This document shows positions 30,383-37,987 of a DNA stretch of 48,425 bases, in pieces; within the stretch, counting starts at the first letter, position 1, and each line of letters starts with the position of its first letter. The stretch is from 73-13 sp035555435 (GTDB taxonomy: Bacteria > Actinomycetota > Actinomycetes > Actinomycetales > Microbacteriaceae). The stretch is from the NCBI GenBank assembly GCA_035555435.1, contig DATMGN010000001.1, forward strand, positions 1 to 48,425. The letters are read 5' to 3'. The notes below the pieces were generated by a model, which was not told where the DNA came from, did no database searches, and was given only the letters and a program-made list of their open reading frames with translations. Position numbers and translations under genes: made by a program.

Positions 30383-31309
30383 ATGCGCCGCACCGAGCCA
30401 CCCGACGGCCTACGCGGGCGGGCTGCCCTGACGAGCGAGCTGGTCGCCAGCGGCGTCGCTCGATCACGGCTGCGGCACGCCGACGTCACGCGCCCGCACC
30501 GCGGCGTCGCCGGCTTCGGAGTGCCGGACCGCGACGTCCTGGACCGGTGTGCCGCCTACGAGCCGATCATGCTGCCGGGGCAGTTCTTCAGCCATGCGAC
30601 CGCGGCGGCGCTGTGGGGCATGTGGCTCCCCGAGGGCGTGCCCGACCTCCTCGACGTGGCGGTCCTCGACCCGCGCACCCCGCCGCGTCGCCCCGGCATC
30701 GCGGGGCGCCGCGTGTCGCGGGTCGAGCTCGGCTTCGTGCACGGCTTCGCGGTGGTGAGCGCGGCGGACGCCTGGTGCCAGCTCGGGGCCGTCGTCGCAC
30801 GCGACAACCTCGTGGCGGCCGGAGACAGCGCGCTGCCGGCGGCGCATCGCTCCGGGGCCGCGTCGCTCGACGCAATCGCGAATGCGGCGGTGCGCCACCG
30901 CGGCACCCCCGGCGCGGCGCGCGCCGCCGAGGCGCTCGGGCTGCTGCGCCCCGGCGTCGAATCGCGGCCCGAGACGCTGCTACGGCTCGCGCTGCGACGC
31001 GCCCGGCTGCCCGAGCCGGTGGTCGCGGCAGCGGTGACGCTCCCGGACGGCCGCAGCTACCACCCCGACCTCTCCTACCCCGAGCTGCGGATCGCGATCG
31101 AGTACGAGGGTGACGGCCACCGCACGGACCGGCGGCAGTGGGAGCGGGACGTCGAGCGCTACGAACGGTTCGCGGACGCCGGCTGGCGCGTCATCCGGGT
31201 CACGGCGACGCAGCTCTTCCGCGACGCCCGCGCCGTGGCGGCGCGCGTTCGCGCGGCGATCCGCGCGGCACGCAGCGCGCCGCCCGCCCGGCGTGCTGGA
31301 AGCCGTTGA
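30383..31309 (+). CDS. DUF559 / Vsr-like endonuclease-domain protein with AbiEi-like N-terminus
   Basis: Protein of 308 residues from ATG 30383 (MRRTEPPDGLRGRAALTSEL). The N-terminal part (LVASGVARSRLRHADVTRPHRGVAGF) looks like the winged-helix opening of AbiEi-type or transcriptional-regulator-like proteins common in actinobacteria. The C-terminal 100 residues carry a PD-(D/E)XK-like core: SYHPDLSYPELRIAIEYEGDGHR with Asp, Glu and Glu in the right order, then WERDVERYERFADAGWRVIRVTATQLF, typical of DUF559. Such proteins resemble very-short-patch-repair and REase folds; the true activity is unknown. It lies antisense within the murA-plsC-gpsA-ddl group and is bracketed by two related hairpins. 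Confidence 0.78.
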   Translation: MRRTEPPDGLRGRAALTSELVASGVARSRLRHADVTRPHRGVAGFGVPDRDVLDRCAAYEPIMLPGQFFSHATAAALWGMWLPEGVPDLLDVAVLDPRTPPRRPGIAGRRVSRVELGFVHGFAVVSAADAWCQLGAVVARDNLVAAGDSALPAAHRSGAASLDAIANAAVRHRGTPGAARAAEALGLLRPGVESRPETLLRLALRRARLPEPVVAAAVTLPDGRSYHPDLSYPELRIAIEYEGDGHRTDRRQWERDVERYERFADAGWRVIRVTATQLFRDARAVAARVRAAIRAARSAPPARRAGSR

Positions 31310-31338
31310 TGCGTTTCGTGCCTGGCCTCCAGGGTCCC

Positions 31339-31410
31339 GCACCCGCCTGGCGGTGCCTTGTGCGCAATACCAGGGCGCGCACTGCGCATAAGGCACCGCC
31401 AGGCGGGTGC
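31339..31410. repeat. hairpin B: 30-bp arms, 12-nt loop
   Basis: The arms at 31339-31368 and 31381-31410 pair over 30 bp with two mismatches. The arm contains the same core CGGTGCCTTGTGCGCA as hairpin A. It begins 30 bp after the DUF559 stop codon. Confidence 0.85.
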
Positions 31411-31443
31411 AGAACGCCATCGCGCGGCATAGGCGCGACACGG

Positions 31444-31494
31444 GGCGCCGCGGCACCGACTTCCGCGGCACGGCAACGGCAGCGCCGCGGCGCC
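31444..31494. repeat. short inverted repeat after the cassette
   Basis: GGCGCCGCGGC at 31444 pairs with GCCGCGGCGCC at 31484, with a 29-nt loop. It lies between hairpin B and the plsC stop and could end plsC transcription. GC-rich chance pairing is possible. Confidence 0.35.
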
Positions 31495-31518
31495 GGGTGC
31501 GCGTGACAGGGCGGCCCG

Positions 31519-32295
31519 TCAGCGGCGCTTGCCGCGCTTCGCGGCCTTGTTGAGATTGCCGTGCTCGGACTGCCCGTGTTTGGCGGGGTCGTAGCGCTCG
31601 GCCGGCGCCGACTCGCCCCGGAGCTCCTCCAGGAGCGACGTGATCGCGGCCATGATCGCCTCGGTCGCCTCCGTCAGCGTCTTCTGGTCGAGCGGCTTGC
31701 CGCGCCACTCATCCAGGTCGACCGGCTCCCCGACAAGGACGGTGACGGAGCGGCGCTTGCCGAACAGCTTGATCTTGCCGTAGCGCGGCATGATCGCCTG
31801 GACGCCCCAGTGCGCCACCGGGATCACGGGGACGCCCGCCTCGAGCGCGATGCGCGCGGCGCCCGTCTTGCCGCGCATCGGCCACAGGTCGGGCTCGCGC
31901 GTCAGCGTGCCCTCCGGGTACACGACGACGGCACTGCCGTCGGCGATGATCTGCTCGGCCGCGCGGATCGAGCCGGCGCCACCGCCATCACGTTCTACCT
32001 TGATCTGCTGCGAGTCGGTCATGATCTTGCCGACGAACGGGATCTTCCAGATCGACGCCTTGGCGAGGAATCGCGGGAGGCGGCCGATGCGCCAGATCAG
32101 CTTGACCATGTAGAGGACGTCGAGCTCGGTGTAGTGGTTCGCCGCGAGCACGAACGGGCCGCGTCGCGGGAGCCGATCGAGGTGGACCCACTCGATCTTC
32201 GACACCCAGTCGAGCCACGGGAGCACGATCGAGGCGATCGCGCGCCACGGCCAGAACGTCCGCCGCTCCAGCGGGTAGCTCTCCGGGTCGCGCAA
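31519..32295 (-). CDS. plsC: 1-acyl-sn-glycerol-3-phosphate acyltransferase
   Basis: Acyltransferase of phosphatidic acid synthesis, 258 residues. It has the HX4D catalytic motif in LAANHYTELDVLYMVK, the second block FVGKIMTDSQQIKVERDGG, the acceptor-binding PEGTLTREPDLWPMRGKTGAARIAL and VPVIPVAHWGVQAI. The C-terminal tail is basic (AKRGKRR). The start is TTG 32295, one base after the murA stop; no better in-frame ATG exists near the N-terminus, so translation is probably coupled to murA. In this family gpsA usually follows. Confidence 0.92.
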   Translation of the reverse strand: MRDPESYPLERRTFWPWRAIASIVLPWLDWVSKIEWVHLDRLPRRGPFVLAANHYTELDVLYMVKLIWRIGRLPRFLAKASIWKIPFVGKIMTDSQQIKVERDGGGAGSIRAAEQIIADGSAVVVYPEGTLTREPDLWPMRGKTGAARIALEAGVPVIPVAHWGVQAIMPRYGKIKLFGKRRSVTVLVGEPVDLDEWRGKPLDQKTLTEATEAIMAAITSLLEELRGESAPAERYDPAKHGQSEHGNLNKAAKRGKRR

Positions 32296-32296
32296 C

Positions 32297-33664
32297 TCAG
32301 GCCCCGAGGGTGAAGTCGGCGCCGAGGCCGCTCAGCTTGTCGACGAACCGCTCGTAGCCTCGGCCGATGAGGCCGAGGTTCGACACGCGCGAGGTGCCGG
32401 TCGCGGTGAGCGCGGCGATGAGGTGCGAGAAGCCGCCGCGGAGGTCCGGGATCTCGATATCGGCGCCGTGGAGGCGAGTCGGGCCGTTGACGATCGCCGT
32501 CTGCTCCAGCGGACGCCGGGCGACGCGACGCGTCGGCGACTCAAGGCCACCGTGGACGACCTCGATGTCCGCGCCCATCGCCCCGAGCGCCTCGACGAAG
32601 CCGAAGCGGTTCTCGTAGACGGTCTCGTGGACGAGCGAGCGGCCCTTCGCCTGCGTCAGCGCGACGATGAGCGGCTGCTGCCAGTCCGTCATGAAGCCGG
32701 GGTGCACGTCGGTCTCGACCTCGACGGGGTGCAGGTCGCCGCCGGGGTGCCAGAAGCGGATGCCGTCCTCGCGCACGTCGAACTCGCCGCCGACCTTGCG
32801 GAAGACGTTGAGGAAGGTGAGCAGCTCGAGCTGGCGCGCACCCGCGACGACGATGTCGCCGCCCGTCGCGAGCGCCGCCGAGGCCCAGCTCGCGGCTTCG
32901 TTGCGGTCGAACATCGCGCGGTGCTCGTAGCCGCGCAGATGGCTGACGCCCTCGATGAAGATGACACGGTTCGGCTCGACCGAGATGATCGCGCCCATCT
33001 TCTGCAGGACCCCGATGAGGTCCATGATCTCGGGCTCGATCGCGGCGCCGCGCAGCTCCGTGGTCCCCTTCGCGCATACCGCGGTCAGCAGCACCTGTTC
33101 GGTCGCGCCGACGCTCGGATAGGGGAACTCGATGTCGGCGCCGCGCAGACCGCCCGGCGCGGTCAGGCGGATGCCCTCGTACGACTTGTCGACGACCGCG
33201 CCGAAGGCGCGCAGGGCGTCCATGTGGAAGTTGATGGGGCGGTTGCCGATACGGCAACCGCCGAGGTCCGGGATGAGCGCCTCGCCGAGCCGGTGCAGGA
33301 GCGGCCCGCAGAACAGGATCGGGATACGGCTCTCCCCCGCGAGCGCGTCGATCTCCGCGAAGTGGGCGCGCTCGACGTTGGTCGGGTCGAACGTGTAGCT
33401 GCCGACATCATCCGTCTCGACGCCGACGCCGTACGCGCCAAGCATGCCCGCGACGACGTTGACGTCGGCGATGGCGGGCACGTCGCGCAGGGTCGAGGGC
33501 GAGTCCGCGAGCAGGGCCGCGACCATCGCCTTCGTCACGAGGTTCTTGGCGCCGCGGACCTCCACGACGCCGGTGAGCGGCTTGCCGCCGTCGATGACGA
33601 TCGTGTCGGAGGACAATCCGAGTCGCTCGCCCGCGCGCTTCGCGTCGTGCGTGAGTGCGTTCAT
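32297..33664 (-). CDS. murA: UDP-N-acetylglucosamine 1-carboxyvinyltransferase
   Basis: First committed step of peptidoglycan synthesis, 455 residues including a 20-residue N-terminal extension. The EPSP-synthase fold is shown by IDGGKPLTGVVEVRGAKNLVTKAMVAALL and by repeated inner motifs to the C-terminus (PDLRGGFSHLIAALTATGTSRVSNLG). The active-site cysteine is present in PDLGGCRIGNRPINFH, so fosfomycin sensitivity would be expected, unlike the Asp variant of mycobacteria. The leader has GGAAAGG before the ATG. It heads the murA-plsC unit. Confidence 0.95.
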   Translation of the reverse strand: MNALTHDAKRAGERLGLSSDTIVIDGGKPLTGVVEVRGAKNLVTKAMVAALLADSPSTLRDVPAIADVNVVAGMLGAYGVGVETDDVGSYTFDPTNVERAHFAEIDALAGESRIPILFCGPLLHRLGEALIPDLGGCRIGNRPINFHMDALRAFGAVVDKSYEGIRLTAPGGLRGADIEFPYPSVGATEQVLLTAVCAKGTTELRGAAIEPEIMDLIGVLQKMGAIISVEPNRVIFIEGVSHLRGYEHRAMFDRNEAASWASAALATGGDIVVAGARQLELLTFLNVFRKVGGEFDVREDGIRFWHPGGDLHPVEVETDVHPGFMTDWQQPLIVALTQAKGRSLVHETVYENRFGFVEALGAMGADIEVVHGGLESPTRRVARRPLEQTAIVNGPTRLHGADIEIPDLRGGFSHLIAALTATGTSRVSNLGLIGRGYERFVDKLSGLGADFTLGA

Positions 33665-33682
33665 CCGCGCCTTTCCGGCGTT

Positions 33683-34279
33683 CTACCTGGCCGGAAGCGT
33701 CGTGGGGAGCCACGACGGCCGCGCGGCCTCGAACGCGGTGATCGCGTCCTCGTCGCGGAGGGTCAGGCCGATGTCGTCGAGCCCCTCCAGGAGCCGCCAA
33801 CGAGTGTAATCGTCGATCTCGAAGGCGACCGAGATTTCGCCGACGGTCACGGTGCGCGCCTCGAGGTCGATGGTCGCCGGGATGCCCGGCGCGGCCTCGA
33901 TCGTCGCCCAGATCCGCTCGATGGTCGCCTCGTCGATGACGCCGGCGAGGAGGCCCTGCTTGCCCGAATTGCCTCGGAAGATGTCCGCGAACTTCGGGGA
34001 GAAGACGGCCTTGAAGCCGTAGTCGCGCAATGCCCAGACCGCGTGCTCGCGGCTCGAGCCGGTGCCGAAGTCGGGGCCCGCGAAGAGCACCGTCGCACCG
34101 GCGTAGGCCGGGTCGTTGAGCACGAAGTCGGGCTCCTGGCGCCATAGGTTGAACAGGCCGTCCTCGTAGCCGGTCTTCGTGACGCGCTTGAGGAAGACGG
34201 CGGGGATGATCTGGTCGGTGTCGACGTTGCCGCGCTTGAGCGGCACCGCGGTGCCGGTCACGGTCGTGAACTTGTCCAT
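33683..34279 (-). CDS. leuD: 3-isopropylmalate dehydratase, small subunit
   Basis: Small (swivel) subunit of isopropylmalate isomerase for leucine synthesis, 198 residues. It has PLKRGNVDTDQIIPAVFLKRVTKTGYEDGLF and the signature LFAGPDFGTGSSREHAVWAL. ATG 34279 follows the leuC stop directly (TAGATG), with GAGGAGG inside leuC as the ribosome site. The pair leuC-leuD is an operon. Confidence 0.97.
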   Translation of the reverse strand: MDKFTTVTGTAVPLKRGNVDTDQIIPAVFLKRVTKTGYEDGLFNLWRQEPDFVLNDPAYAGATVLFAGPDFGTGSSREHAVWALRDYGFKAVFSPKFADIFRGNSGKQGLLAGVIDEATIERIWATIEAAPGIPATIDLEARTVTVGEISVAFEIDDYTRWRLLEGLDDIGLTLRDEDAITAFEAARPSWLPTTLPAR

Positions 34280-35713
34280 CTAGGCCTCCTCGAGATCCCA
34301 CGGGCTCGACAGCGTCCCGCGGATCGCGGTCGCGGCGGCGACGAGTGGGCTGACGAGGTGCGTGCGCCCGCCCTTGCCCTGCCGGCCCTCGAAGTTGCGG
34401 TTGCTCGTGGAGGCGCAGCGCTCGCCGGGGGCGAGCTGGTCAGGGTTCATGCCGAGGCACATGGAGCAGCCGGCGAATCGCCATTCCGCCCCGAACTCGG
34501 TCACGATCTTGTCGATGCCCTCGGCCTCGGCCTCCAGCCGCACGCGCGCGGAGCCGGGCACGACCATGACCCGCACCCCGTCCGCCTTCTTCTGCCCCTT
34601 GATGATCGAGGCGAAGGCCCGCAGGTCCTCGATCCGCGAGTTCGTGCACGAGCCCATGAAGACCGCGTCGACGGCGATGTCCTTCATCTTGGTTCCGGGC
34701 GCGAGATCCATGTACTCGAGCGCGCGCTCGGCGGCCGCCCGGTCGTTCGCGTCGGCGTACGCCTCCGGCGACGGCACCTGGTCGGAGAGCGAGACGCCCT
34801 GGCCGGGGTTCGTGCCCCACGTCACGAACGGCTCGAGCGCGTCGCCGTCGATGAAGACCTCCGCGTCGAACACGGCGTCGGGGTCGGTCGGCAGCGTCGA
34901 CCAGTAGGCGACGGCCTCGTCCCAGTCGGCGCCCTGCGGCGCGTGCGGCCGGCCGTGCACGTAGTCGAACGTCGTCTGGTCGGGGGCGACGAGTCCGGCG
35001 CGGGCACCCGCCTCGATCGACATGTTGCAGATCGTCATGCGCCCCTCCATCGAGAGGGCGCGGATCGCCGAGCCGCGGTACTCCAGGACGTAGCCCTGGC
35101 CGCCGCCGGTGCCGATCTTCGCGATGACGGCGAGGATGATGTCCTTCGCCGTCACGCCGGGGCGCAGCGTGCCTTCGACGTTGATCGCCATCGTCTTGAA
35201 CGGCTTGAGCGGGAGCGTCTGGGTCGCCATGACGTGTTCGACCTCGGACGTCCCGATCCCGAACGCCATCGCCCCGAACGCGCCGTGGGTCGAGGTGTGC
35301 GAGTCGCCGCACACGACCGTGATGCCGGGCATGGTGAGCCCGAGCTGCGGCCCCACGACGTGGACGATGCCCTGCTCGACGTCGCCGAGCGAGTGGAGCC
35401 GGACACCGTACTCCTCGGCGTTGCGACGCAGCGTCTCGATCTGGATGCGCGAGGTCGGCTCGGCGATGGGCCGGTCGATCGCGAGCGTCGGCGTGTTGTG
35501 ATCCTCGGTCGCGATCGTGAGGTCGAGTCGTCGCAGCGGCCGGCCGGCCTGGCGAAGGCCGTCGAACGCCTGGGGGCTCGTGACCTCGTGCACGAGGTGC
35601 AGGTCGATGTAGATCAGGTCCGGCTCGCCTGGCTCGCCCCGCTTGACGACGTGGGCGTCCCAGATCTTCTCCGCGAGCGTTCGCGGACGCGCGTCGACAG
35701 GGGCTTCTGGCAT
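34280..35713 (-). CDS. leuC: 3-isopropylmalate dehydratase, large subunit
   Basis: Aconitase-family [4Fe-4S] enzyme of 477 residues. Segments seen are IYIDLHLVHEVTSPQAFDGL, TVVCGDSHTSTHGAFGAMAFGIGTSEVEHVMATQTL, FMGSCTNSRIEDLRAFA (cluster Cys) and FAGCSMCLGMNPDQLAPGERCASTSNRNFEGRQGKGGRTHLVSP (two cluster cysteines in CSMC). ATG 35713 has TAGACT 6 nt upstream, a leaderless promoter. I see no leucine-rich leader peptide or T-box ahead. Confidence 0.97.
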   Translation of the reverse strand: MPEAPVDARPRTLAEKIWDAHVVKRGEPGEPDLIYIDLHLVHEVTSPQAFDGLRQAGRPLRRLDLTIATEDHNTPTLAIDRPIAEPTSRIQIETLRRNAEEYGVRLHSLGDVEQGIVHVVGPQLGLTMPGITVVCGDSHTSTHGAFGAMAFGIGTSEVEHVMATQTLPLKPFKTMAINVEGTLRPGVTAKDIILAVIAKIGTGGGQGYVLEYRGSAIRALSMEGRMTICNMSIEAGARAGLVAPDQTTFDYVHGRPHAPQGADWDEAVAYWSTLPTDPDAVFDAEVFIDGDALEPFVTWGTNPGQGVSLSDQVPSPEAYADANDRAAAERALEYMDLAPGTKMKDIAVDAVFMGSCTNSRIEDLRAFASIIKGQKKADGVRVMVVPGSARVRLEAEAEGIDKIVTEFGAEWRFAGCSMCLGMNPDQLAPGERCASTSNRNFEGRQGKGGRTHLVSPLVAAATAIRGTLSSPWDLEEA

Positions 35714-35719
35714 TGATCC

Positions 35720-35725
35720 AGTCTA
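35720..35725 (-). promoter_or_regulatory. -10 element (TAGACT), leaderless promoter of leuC
   Basis: Minus-strand TAGACT, then 6 nt, then the leuC ATG. Confidence 0.55.
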
Positions 35726-35772
35726 CCCGCGCGTCACCCGGAGCCGCCGGTGCGGAGTCCGCCCTGAGCGGA

Positions 35773-36480
35773 CTACAGCGGCTCGATCCCGATCTCGTAG
35801 TTGCCGAGGATGATCGCGCAGCGGTCGGCGATCCGCACTTCGCCACCGGGCTCGATCTCGGACTCGCCGCCGTCGGGCGCGACGAGCACGATCCCGTTCG
35901 CGCTCGACACATCGCGCAACACGATGCCGGCACCCGGCTGCGGGATCACGACGAGGTGAGAACGCGATACGGTCCGACCCGGGTCATCGATCGTCACGCG
36001 CCGCGCACCGACGGGGCCCGCCATGGGTGCGGGGTTGCGGCCGAGCAGCAGCGGGCCGTCGACGAGCACGAGCTCGCCGCTCCCGAGCCGCAGGCCCCAC
36101 TCGGCCCTGGGCCCGCGCTGCACGACGACGGTTCGGTCGTCCGCTTCGACGTCGGCGCTCTCCGGGTAGACGGCGGGGGCGGCGGGCAGCGGCTCGACCT
36201 GCGACGGCAGGTGGAACGTGAACGAGTCGGTCGAGCCCGCCGGCGGCCGGTCCCAGCTCGGCGCCGGCAGCGGCGCCTCGGCCGGCGGCGGGGGCGGCGG
36301 GGCGGGCGCGGTCGAGAACGGCGGCGGTGGAGGCACCCGGAGCCCGGGCGGCGGCGGGATGGAGTTCACGGGCGCTTGCAGCGGTGCGCCGCAGTTGAGG
36401 CAGACGAACGCCCCGGGGTCGACGGGTTGCGCGCATGACGCGCACACCGCCCCCGCACCGCGCTCGACGATCCCAGCCAC
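35773..36480 (-). CDS. FHA-domain protein with N-terminal zinc ribbon
   Basis: Protein of 235 residues in three parts. Residues 11-33 form a zinc ribbon (CASCAQPVDPGAFVCLNCGAPL). Residues 35-100 are very Pro-rich and disordered. The C-terminal 100 residues form an FHA domain (LLLGRNPAP, GRTVSRSHLVVI, DVSSANGIVLV), which binds phosphothreonine, usually from Ser/Thr kinases. The start is taken as GTG 36480, since the frame upstream is unrelated. It is divergent from the 2TM gene. Similar proteins sit near secretion (ESX/T7SS-like) or kinase loci; no such partner is here. Confidence 0.8.
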   Translation of the reverse strand: MAGIVERGAGAVCASCAQPVDPGAFVCLNCGAPLQAPVNSIPPPPGLRVPPPPPFSTAPAPPPPPPAEAPLPAPSWDRPPAGSTDSFTFHLPSQVEPLPAAPAVYPESADVEADDRTVVVQRGPRAEWGLRLGSGELVLVDGPLLLGRNPAPMAGPVGARRVTIDDPGRTVSRSHLVVIPQPGAGIVLRDVSSANGIVLVAPDGGESEIEPGGEVRIADRCAIILGNYEIGIEPL

Positions 36481-36547
36481 GCGACTATCTTCGCCCGCCG
36501 CACTGCAGACGACCAATCCGGCCTGTCCCGGGCCGATCGCGTTCTAT

Positions 36548-36553
36548 TACGCT
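36548..36553 (+). promoter_or_regulatory. -10 element (TACGCT) of the small membrane-protein/esterase operon
   Basis: TACGCT, then 6 nt, then ATG 36560: a leaderless arrangement. It drives the 2TM gene and the overlapping esterase gene. Confidence 0.5.
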
Positions 36554-36559
36554 GACGCC

Positions 36560-36847
36560 ATGACCGATGACATCCGGGCACATGCGGAGAAGCGCATCAA
36601 GGCCCGCCAGCAGTTCTGGTCCTCGAGCATCACCCTCGTGGTGATCTTCATCATCCTCCTGGTCGTGTGGTTCGTCACGTCGGGCGGGCACGGCTACTTC
36701 TGGCCGATGTGGCCGGCCATCGGCTTCGGCATCGCGATCATCTTCCACGCGCTCAACGTCTTCGGCCCGCTCGGCCGACCGGTCACGCGCGAGGCGGTCG
36801 ACCGCGAGGTGCGCCGGCTGGGCGGCGACCCGGACGCGAGCGCCTGA
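36560..36847 (+). CDS. small 2TM-domain membrane protein
   Basis: Protein of 95 residues. A basic N-terminal helix (IRAHAEKRIKARQQF) is followed by two membrane helices (TLVVIFIILLVVWFVTSG and WPMWPAIGFGIAIIFHALNVFG), the 2TM-domain pattern of actinobacterial proteins and of some histidine-kinase N-termini. Its stop overlaps the esterase start (TGATG), so the two are co-translated. Function unknown. Confidence 0.8.
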   Translation: MTDDIRAHAEKRIKARQQFWSSSITLVVIFIILLVVWFVTSGGHGYFWPMWPAIGFGIAIIFHALNVFGPLGRPVTREAVDREVRRLGGDPDASA

Positions 36848-37497
36848 TGCCGCTCGAGATCGATCCCACCGCCGTCAAGTGGTCGGACTCCGGCAGCCTC
36901 GCCGGGCGACCGCTGCTCCTCCTGCTGCACGGCTACGGGCAGCGCGAGGGCAGCCTCGACGCGATCGCGGATGCGGTCGGCCCGGACATCGTCACGGCGC
37001 AGCTGCGCGGGCCCCGCGAGTCCCGCGAACCGCTGCCGGGCGGCTTCGGCTGGACGGATGTCGACGAGCACATCATCCCGCTGCCGGGGCACCCCGAGGA
37101 GTCGGCGGCGGCGCTGCTGCGCTGGCTCGACGCGGTCATTGCAGCCCGCGGTGTGCCCTCCTCGATCGGTCTCGCGGGGTTCTCGCAGGGCGCGGCGTTC
37201 TCGCTCGCGCTGCTGCGCGAGGTGCCGGAGCGCTGGGCGGCGGTCGTGACGCTCGCCGGCTTCTGGGTGCCGGGCGAGTTCGCGGGCGAGGACCGCCTCG
37301 CGCAGCTGCGACCGCCGATCTTCTGGGGGCGCTCGGAGGCGGATTTCGCGATCAAGCCGGAGTACGTCGACGCGACGCGCGCGGCGCTCGCGGCGTTCGC
37401 GCCGGACGCCGAGCACGTCTATCCGGGTGACACCCACCAGGTGCTGCCGGAGATGGTCGCGGACCTCGTGCCCTTCCTCCGAGCGCATCTCGCCTGA
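36847..37497 (+). CDS. alpha/beta hydrolase, phospholipase/carboxylesterase family
   Basis: Serine esterase of 216 residues. LLLLHGYGQREGSLDAIA gives the oxyanion region, GLAGFSQGAAFSLAL holds the nucleophile Ser, the FWGRSEADFAI segment the likely Asp, and GDTHQVLPEMV the catalytic His. It resembles YpfH/Est-type cytosolic carboxylesterases. The start is fixed by overlap with the upstream stop. A second, clearly related esterase is at 46390-47052. The substrate is unknown. Confidence 0.88.
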   Translation: MPLEIDPTAVKWSDSGSLAGRPLLLLLHGYGQREGSLDAIADAVGPDIVTAQLRGPRESREPLPGGFGWTDVDEHIIPLPGHPEESAAALLRWLDAVIAARGVPSSIGLAGFSQGAAFSLALLREVPERWAAVVTLAGFWVPGEFAGEDRLAQLRPPIFWGRSEADFAIKPEYVDATRAALAAFAPDAEHVYPGDTHQVLPEMVADLVPFLRAHLA

Positions 37498-37503
37498 GGC
37501 GAC

Positions 37504-37665
37504 TCAGCGACCGAAGATCCTCGCGAAGAAGCCCGTCGAGGGCTCGTCCTGATGACCGCGGCAGCGCTCGGCGCTGGGGACGCCGCGCATGACCTGGTCG
37601 ACGTGCTGTCCGCAGCCGGACCAGGTGGTCTTGCCGCACTTCCTGCAGGTGACGGCATGGCACAT
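37504..37665 (-). CDS. small cysteine/histidine-rich (putative zinc-binding) protein
   Basis: Protein of 53 residues: MCHAVTCRKCGKTTWSGCGQ, then HVDQVMRGVPSAERCRGHQD and a basic tail FFARIFGR. Five cysteines and three histidines in a compact array suggest one or two metal sites. A strong ribosome site (AAGGAG, 9 nt before the ATG) and conserved-looking composition support a real gene. Similar tiny proteins are widespread in actinobacteria, from memory, without a known role. It is third in an operon after the CoA-disulfide reductase and the CstR-like repressor, so a link with reactive sulfur or metal handling is inferred. Confidence 0.75.
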   Translation of the reverse strand: MCHAVTCRKCGKTTWSGCGQHVDQVMRGVPSAERCRGHQDEPSTGFFARIFGR

Positions 37666-37690
37666 GTTCGTTCTCCTTCTCGGGTGGCGC

Positions 37691-37966
37691 TCAGGCGAGC
37701 ATCATGAAGAGCTTCTCGAGCTCCTCGGTCGTCGTCCCGTCCTCGGCGAGGGCGGTTTCGGGGTCGATGAGGCAGGCCTTCATCGCGGTCGAGACGATCG
37801 CGAAGCCGGCGCGGTCGAGCGCGCTCGAGACGGCCGCGAGCTGCGTGACGACGTCGCGACAGGGCTTCTCCTGCTCGACGGCGGCGATGACCGCGTCGAG
37901 CTGACCGCGCGCACGGCGCAGTCGGTTCAGGATCCGCCGCTGGACGTCGGGGTCGGTCGTGCGCAT
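37691..37966 (-). CDS. CsoR/FrmR-family repressor, CstR-like persulfide sensor
   Basis: Four-helix DUF156 repressor of 91 residues. The family's DNA-contacting basic start (RRILNRLRRARGQLDAVI) is present. In copper-sensing CsoR the ligands are Cys36, His61 and Cys65. Here Cys36 (EKPCRDV) and Cys65 (MKACLID) are kept but position 61 is Ala. Two cysteines without the His is the pattern of CstR, which senses persulfide by forming a Cys-Cys tri- or tetrasulfide link. The upstream gene encodes a rhodanese-containing CoA-disulfide reductase, which fits. The likely operator is at 39736-39751. Sensing persulfide is inferred, not shown. Confidence 0.88.
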   Translation of the reverse strand: MRTTDPDVQRRILNRLRRARGQLDAVIAAVEQEKPCRDVVTQLAAVSSALDRAGFAIVSTAMKACLIDPETALAEDGTTTEELEKLFMMLA

Positions 37967-37987
37967 GGAATGGTCCTCTCGCTCGGT

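Larger units (their letters stand above)
30093..31420. mobile_element. putative non-autonomous cassette: hairpin-bracketed DUF559 gene inserted between plsC and gpsA
   Basis: A 1.3-kb unit carries one plus-strand gene in an otherwise minus-strand murA-plsC-gpsA-ddl operon. Imperfect outer inverted ends are visible: ATGACGTTCTG at 30093-30103 against CAGAACGCCAT at 31410-31420 (one mismatch in 11), each followed inward by CCTGGCGG. Just inside lie two long hairpins (30181-30244, 31339-31410) that share a 16-nt core. I see no obvious target duplication and no transposase, so mobility would have to be supplied by the encoded nuclease-like protein or in trans. This is inference. Confidence 0.45.

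Noticed and set aside
37691..37966. Copper-sensing CsoR
   Set aside because: The copper-ligand His61 is Ala, there is no copper-efflux gene nearby, and the operon encodes sulfur-handling enzymes.
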